64,000 nucleotides of DNA, from contig JANQAI010000012.1 in assembly GCA_024707145.1 (NCBI GenBank), positions 1-64,000 on the forward strand, in the 5' to 3' direction. Position numbers and translations under genes: made by a program. The DNA is from Magnetospirillum sp. Its GTDB lineage: Bacteria; Pseudomonadota; Alphaproteobacteria; Rhodospirillales; Magnetospirillaceae. Of this stretch, positions 62,341 to 64,000 are shown one piece after another (within the stretch, counting starts at the first letter, position 1; every line of letters starts with the position of its first letter). The notes below the pieces were generated by a model. That model ran no database searches. It was not told the DNA's origin and worked only from the letters and a program-made list of their open reading frames with translations.

Positions 62341-63183
62341 CTATGATGTGGGCAGGATGCTCACCGCCACGTCGCGGGGCGGGGCCAGATAGGGCGCCGA
62401 GGTCACCAGGATGTGCGCCCCCGCCCCGGCGTATTGGGCGGCATTGGCGGCGTTGACGCCCCCGGCGGCGGCCATCCTGACGTGGGGCGCCACCTCCCGC
62501 AGCCGGGCCGCCGCATGGGCGACGGCATCGGGAGCCAATTTCTCCAACTGCACCACGTCCGCACCGGCGATCGCCATCTCGACGGCATCGTCGATGGAAT
62601 TCACCTCCACCACGATCTTCTTTTCCGGACAGGCGCGACGCAGGCGGCCCATCATCGCCTCCACGGCCTCGCCATCCAGGAAGGCGCGGTGCTCGGGAAA
62701 GACCAGCACCGTTTCGGACAGGCCGACGCGATGGGGCACCGCGCCGCCGGCCAGGATGGCCTTGACCGCCAGCGCGCGGGTACCGGGAACGGCCTTGCGG
62801 GTGCAGGCCACCACCACGTCGGGATTGACCGCGCCGGCGGCGTCCACGATGGCGCGGGCGCCACTGGCGATGCCGGACGCCGCCTCCATCAGGGTTTGGG
62901 CCACCTTCCACGAGGCCAGCAGCGCCGCCGCCGCCCCCTCGGCCACCAGCAATACCGCCCCCGCCTCGGCGGCGATGCCGCTGGGCATCGCATCATTCAC
63001 CCGCGCGCCCGCCTTGGCGATCAGCCGCGCGGCCTCCTCGGTGGCCGCCGCCACCATGGCGCCGCGCGCCCGGAACACCATGCGGCCCGGCCGCGCGCCG
63101 ATGCCCAGGGCATGGGTGGTGAGGTCGCCGTAGGGCACGTCTTCGGCGAGCCAGCGGTCCAGGTCGGAATCGGCGATGATCAT
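62341..63183 (-). CDS. modD: ModD (NadC-like) protein
   Basis: 280 residues, related to quinolinate phosphoribosyltransferase. WLAEDVPYGDLTTHALGIG matches the ModD signature (EDVPYGDLTT), followed by WKVAQTLMEAASGIASGARA, CTRKAVPGTRALAVKAILAG, VEVNSIDDAVEMAIAGADVV and AAAGGVNAANAAQYAGAGAH. ModD genes occur with molybdate transport genes and are thought to act in molybdenum metabolism; the reaction is not established. The start overlaps the nifQ stop (ATGA), so it is coupled to nifQ, supporting a role in molybdenum supply for nitrogenase. Confidence 0.85.
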   Translation of the reverse strand: MIIADSDLDRWLAEDVPYGDLTTHALGIGARPGRMVFRARGAMVAAATEEAARLIAKAGARVNDAMPSGIAAEAGAVLLVAEGAAAALLASWKVAQTLMEAASGIASGARAIVDAAGAVNPDVVVACTRKAVPGTRALAVKAILAGGAVPHRVGLSETVLVFPEHRAFLDGEAVEAMMGRLRRACPEKKIVVEVNSIDDAVEMAIAGADVVQLEKLAPDAVAHAAARLREVAPHVRMAAAGGVNAANAAQYAGAGAHILVTSAPYLAPPRDVAVSILPTS

Positions 63184-63731
63184 TCCTCGGGTCCGTAGCA
63201 TTTGGCGAAATCGGTGCAGGTGTCGCAGACGGGCGATTTGCAGATGCTCACCCCCTCGTCCTCGCACATCTGCCGATAAAAGAACTTCTTCCACTTCATG
63301 TCACGGATGTTGCGCGCGGCCAGGGGGGCGAAGTGGCGGTTCAGCAGCCCCGACAGGTCGGCGCGCCGGGTCAGGCCCAGGTCCTGCCACAGGTGGTCGG
63401 CTTCCAGCGAACGGCGGGCCACCATGGCGGCCAGCCAGCCCGCCTCCTCGGCACCGGGCCGGGTGGCGTTGCCGACAAGCAGGCGGCGCAGGTCAGGCTC
63501 TTCCAGCGCATCCTCGCCGGCATCCTCGCCCGCCCCGTCCAGCAGCCAGCGCGCGGCGGGGAAGAAGCGCGCCAGCAGGCGCTCCAGTTCGGCCCGCCCC
63601 AGCCCCACCGCCCGGCCCAGCGGCCGCGGCGCCTCGGAGGCGCCCTTGGCCAGAATGCAGGCGAAGACGTGGCGGTCGAAGCCGTCCTCGCCGCTTTCCA
63701 CCGCCATCAGCCGTTGATAGATATCCGACAT
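63180..63731 (-). CDS. nifQ: NifQ, molybdenum donor for FeMo-co
   Basis: 183 residues. The C-terminal block DLGLTRRADLSGLLNRHFAP, LAARNIRDMKWKKFFYRQMC and CKSPVCDTCTDFAKC carries the NifQ C-x4-C-x2-C-x5-C motif for a Mo-Fe-S cluster. NifQ passes molybdenum to NifEN/NifH in FeMo-cofactor assembly. I choose the ATG before SDIYQRL because a sigma-54 site at 63767-63781 would start transcription near 63755, leaving AGGG as the ribosome-binding site. An ATG at 63746 is the alternative. Operon with modD. Confidence 0.93.
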   Translation of the reverse strand: MSDIYQRLMAVESGEDGFDRHVFACILAKGASEAPRPLGRAVGLGRAELERLLARFFPAARWLLDGAGEDAGEDALEEPDLRRLLVGNATRPGAEEAGWLAAMVARRSLEADHLWQDLGLTRRADLSGLLNRHFAPLAARNIRDMKWKKFFYRQMCEDEGVSICKSPVCDTCTDFAKCYGPEE

Positions 63732-63766
63732 CAACGCCCTCGCCATCCCGTGTCGGGTTCCTCCTC

Positions 63767-63781
63767 GCAATCCGCGGGCCA
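63767..63781 (-). promoter_or_regulatory. Sigma-54 promoter of nifQ-modD
   Basis: On the minus strand TGGCCCGCGGATTGC, matching TGGCAC-N5-TTGC with correct GG-N10-GC spacing, 36 bases before the chosen nifQ start. It fits NifA/RpoN control, although no TGT-N10-ACA enhancer was found upstream within the window. Confidence 0.65.
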
Positions 63782-63945
63782 GTTTTTCAAATTCTGCCGG
63801 TTGCGGATAAGATAGGTACAACAACCAATCATGGGCAAAGTGTCGAAATGCCTCCAAATCAGGCCATCACCGCATTGTTTGCGCCGCCCCACCTGATCTA
63901 AGGTCTTGCCGCTTTCGAGGGTGGGTTTGGGGGAACACTTTAATC

Positions 63946-64000
63946 ATGTCCGACAGTTCGATCGACGAAGCGGCCACGCCACGGCGGTCCTTCGCCGCGC
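63946..64000 (+). CDS. Start of a gene cut by the window edge
   Basis: ATG at 63946 preceded by GGGGGAACAC opens MSDSSIDEAATPRRSFAA and runs off the end of the window. Only 18 residues are visible, polar and N-terminal in character. It is divergent from nifQ. The product cannot be identified. Confidence 0.4.
   Translation, partial: MSDSSIDEAATPRRSFAA

Noticed and set aside
63782..63945. NifA enhancer (TGT-N10-ACA) upstream of nifQ
   Set aside because: Several TGT triplets are present, but none has ACA at the right spacing.

Overview
This is GC-rich DNA packed with genes on both strands, and its content points to a free-living alphaproteobacterium of the Rhodospirillales, most likely Magnetospirillum/Paramagnetospirillum. 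The indicators are NifQ and ModD, an Irr-type regulator beside two complementary bacterioferritin subunits, a class I PHA synthase, a benzoate-CoA-ligase-like enzyme with its own MarR regulator, and alphaproteobacterial families such as DUF4169. No magnetosome gene, prophage, insertion sequence or CRISPR array was seen. The organism is an inference from gene content, not a database match.

Layout. 0-9 kb: SPOR lipoprotein, CYTH-CHAD protein, two identical tRNA-Asp genes, L-lactate dehydrogenase, ammonium transporter, sensor kinase. 9-13 kb: aromatic acid activation (alpha/beta hydrolase, benzoate-CoA ligase, MarR) and an FAH-family hydrolase. 13.1-16.4 kb: a sigma-54-like promoter, then four secreted-protein genes: a Gly/Ser/Ala-rich repetitive protein, a C39-type cysteine peptidase and two small exported proteins, with Gly-Gly motifs resembling C39 cleavage sites. 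I consider this the most interesting locus. 16.4-22 kb: biotin synthesis, bioB divergent from bioF-hydrolase-bioC-bioD-bioA. 22-24.7 kb: small exported proteins, two with peptidoglycan-binding domains. 25-32 kb: phaC, an orphan fliN-type gene, transaldolase, acetyl-CoA hydrolase/transferase, PfkB kinase. 32-40 kb: metallophosphoesterase, ABC exporter, and a TetR-controlled RND efflux operon with tandem operators. 40-45 kb: a CHRD/RTX protein and three genes that look like CDP-alcohol phospholipid head-group chemistry. 45-53.5 kb: a two-subunit heme-copper oxidase and a complete Liv-type ABC transporter with a universal stress protein and a MaoC protein. 53.6-64 kb: AsmA, an operon menA-BASS transporter-fetA-fetB, copper handling genes (TlpA-like, PCuAC, DUF2946), iron storage (bfr pair, irr), then modD-nifQ behind a sigma-54-like promoter.

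Two features cut across the window. First, palindromic repeats are abundant and sit mostly at convergent gene junctions. One family (26907, 46009, 55629, 59634) has TAG at its end, and in three copies that TAG is the stop codon of the neighbouring gene. The fourth copy lies in frame inside the oxidase subunit I gene. Second, fifteen genes need a single-base correction to read through. This is too many for natural decay of housekeeping genes, so I treat them as probable sequence errors and give merged coordinates.

Functionally the window combines biotin and menaquinone synthesis, nitrogen acquisition (amt, nifQ, modD), iron and copper homeostasis, carbon storage and acid activation, efflux, and a candidate secreted-fibre system.
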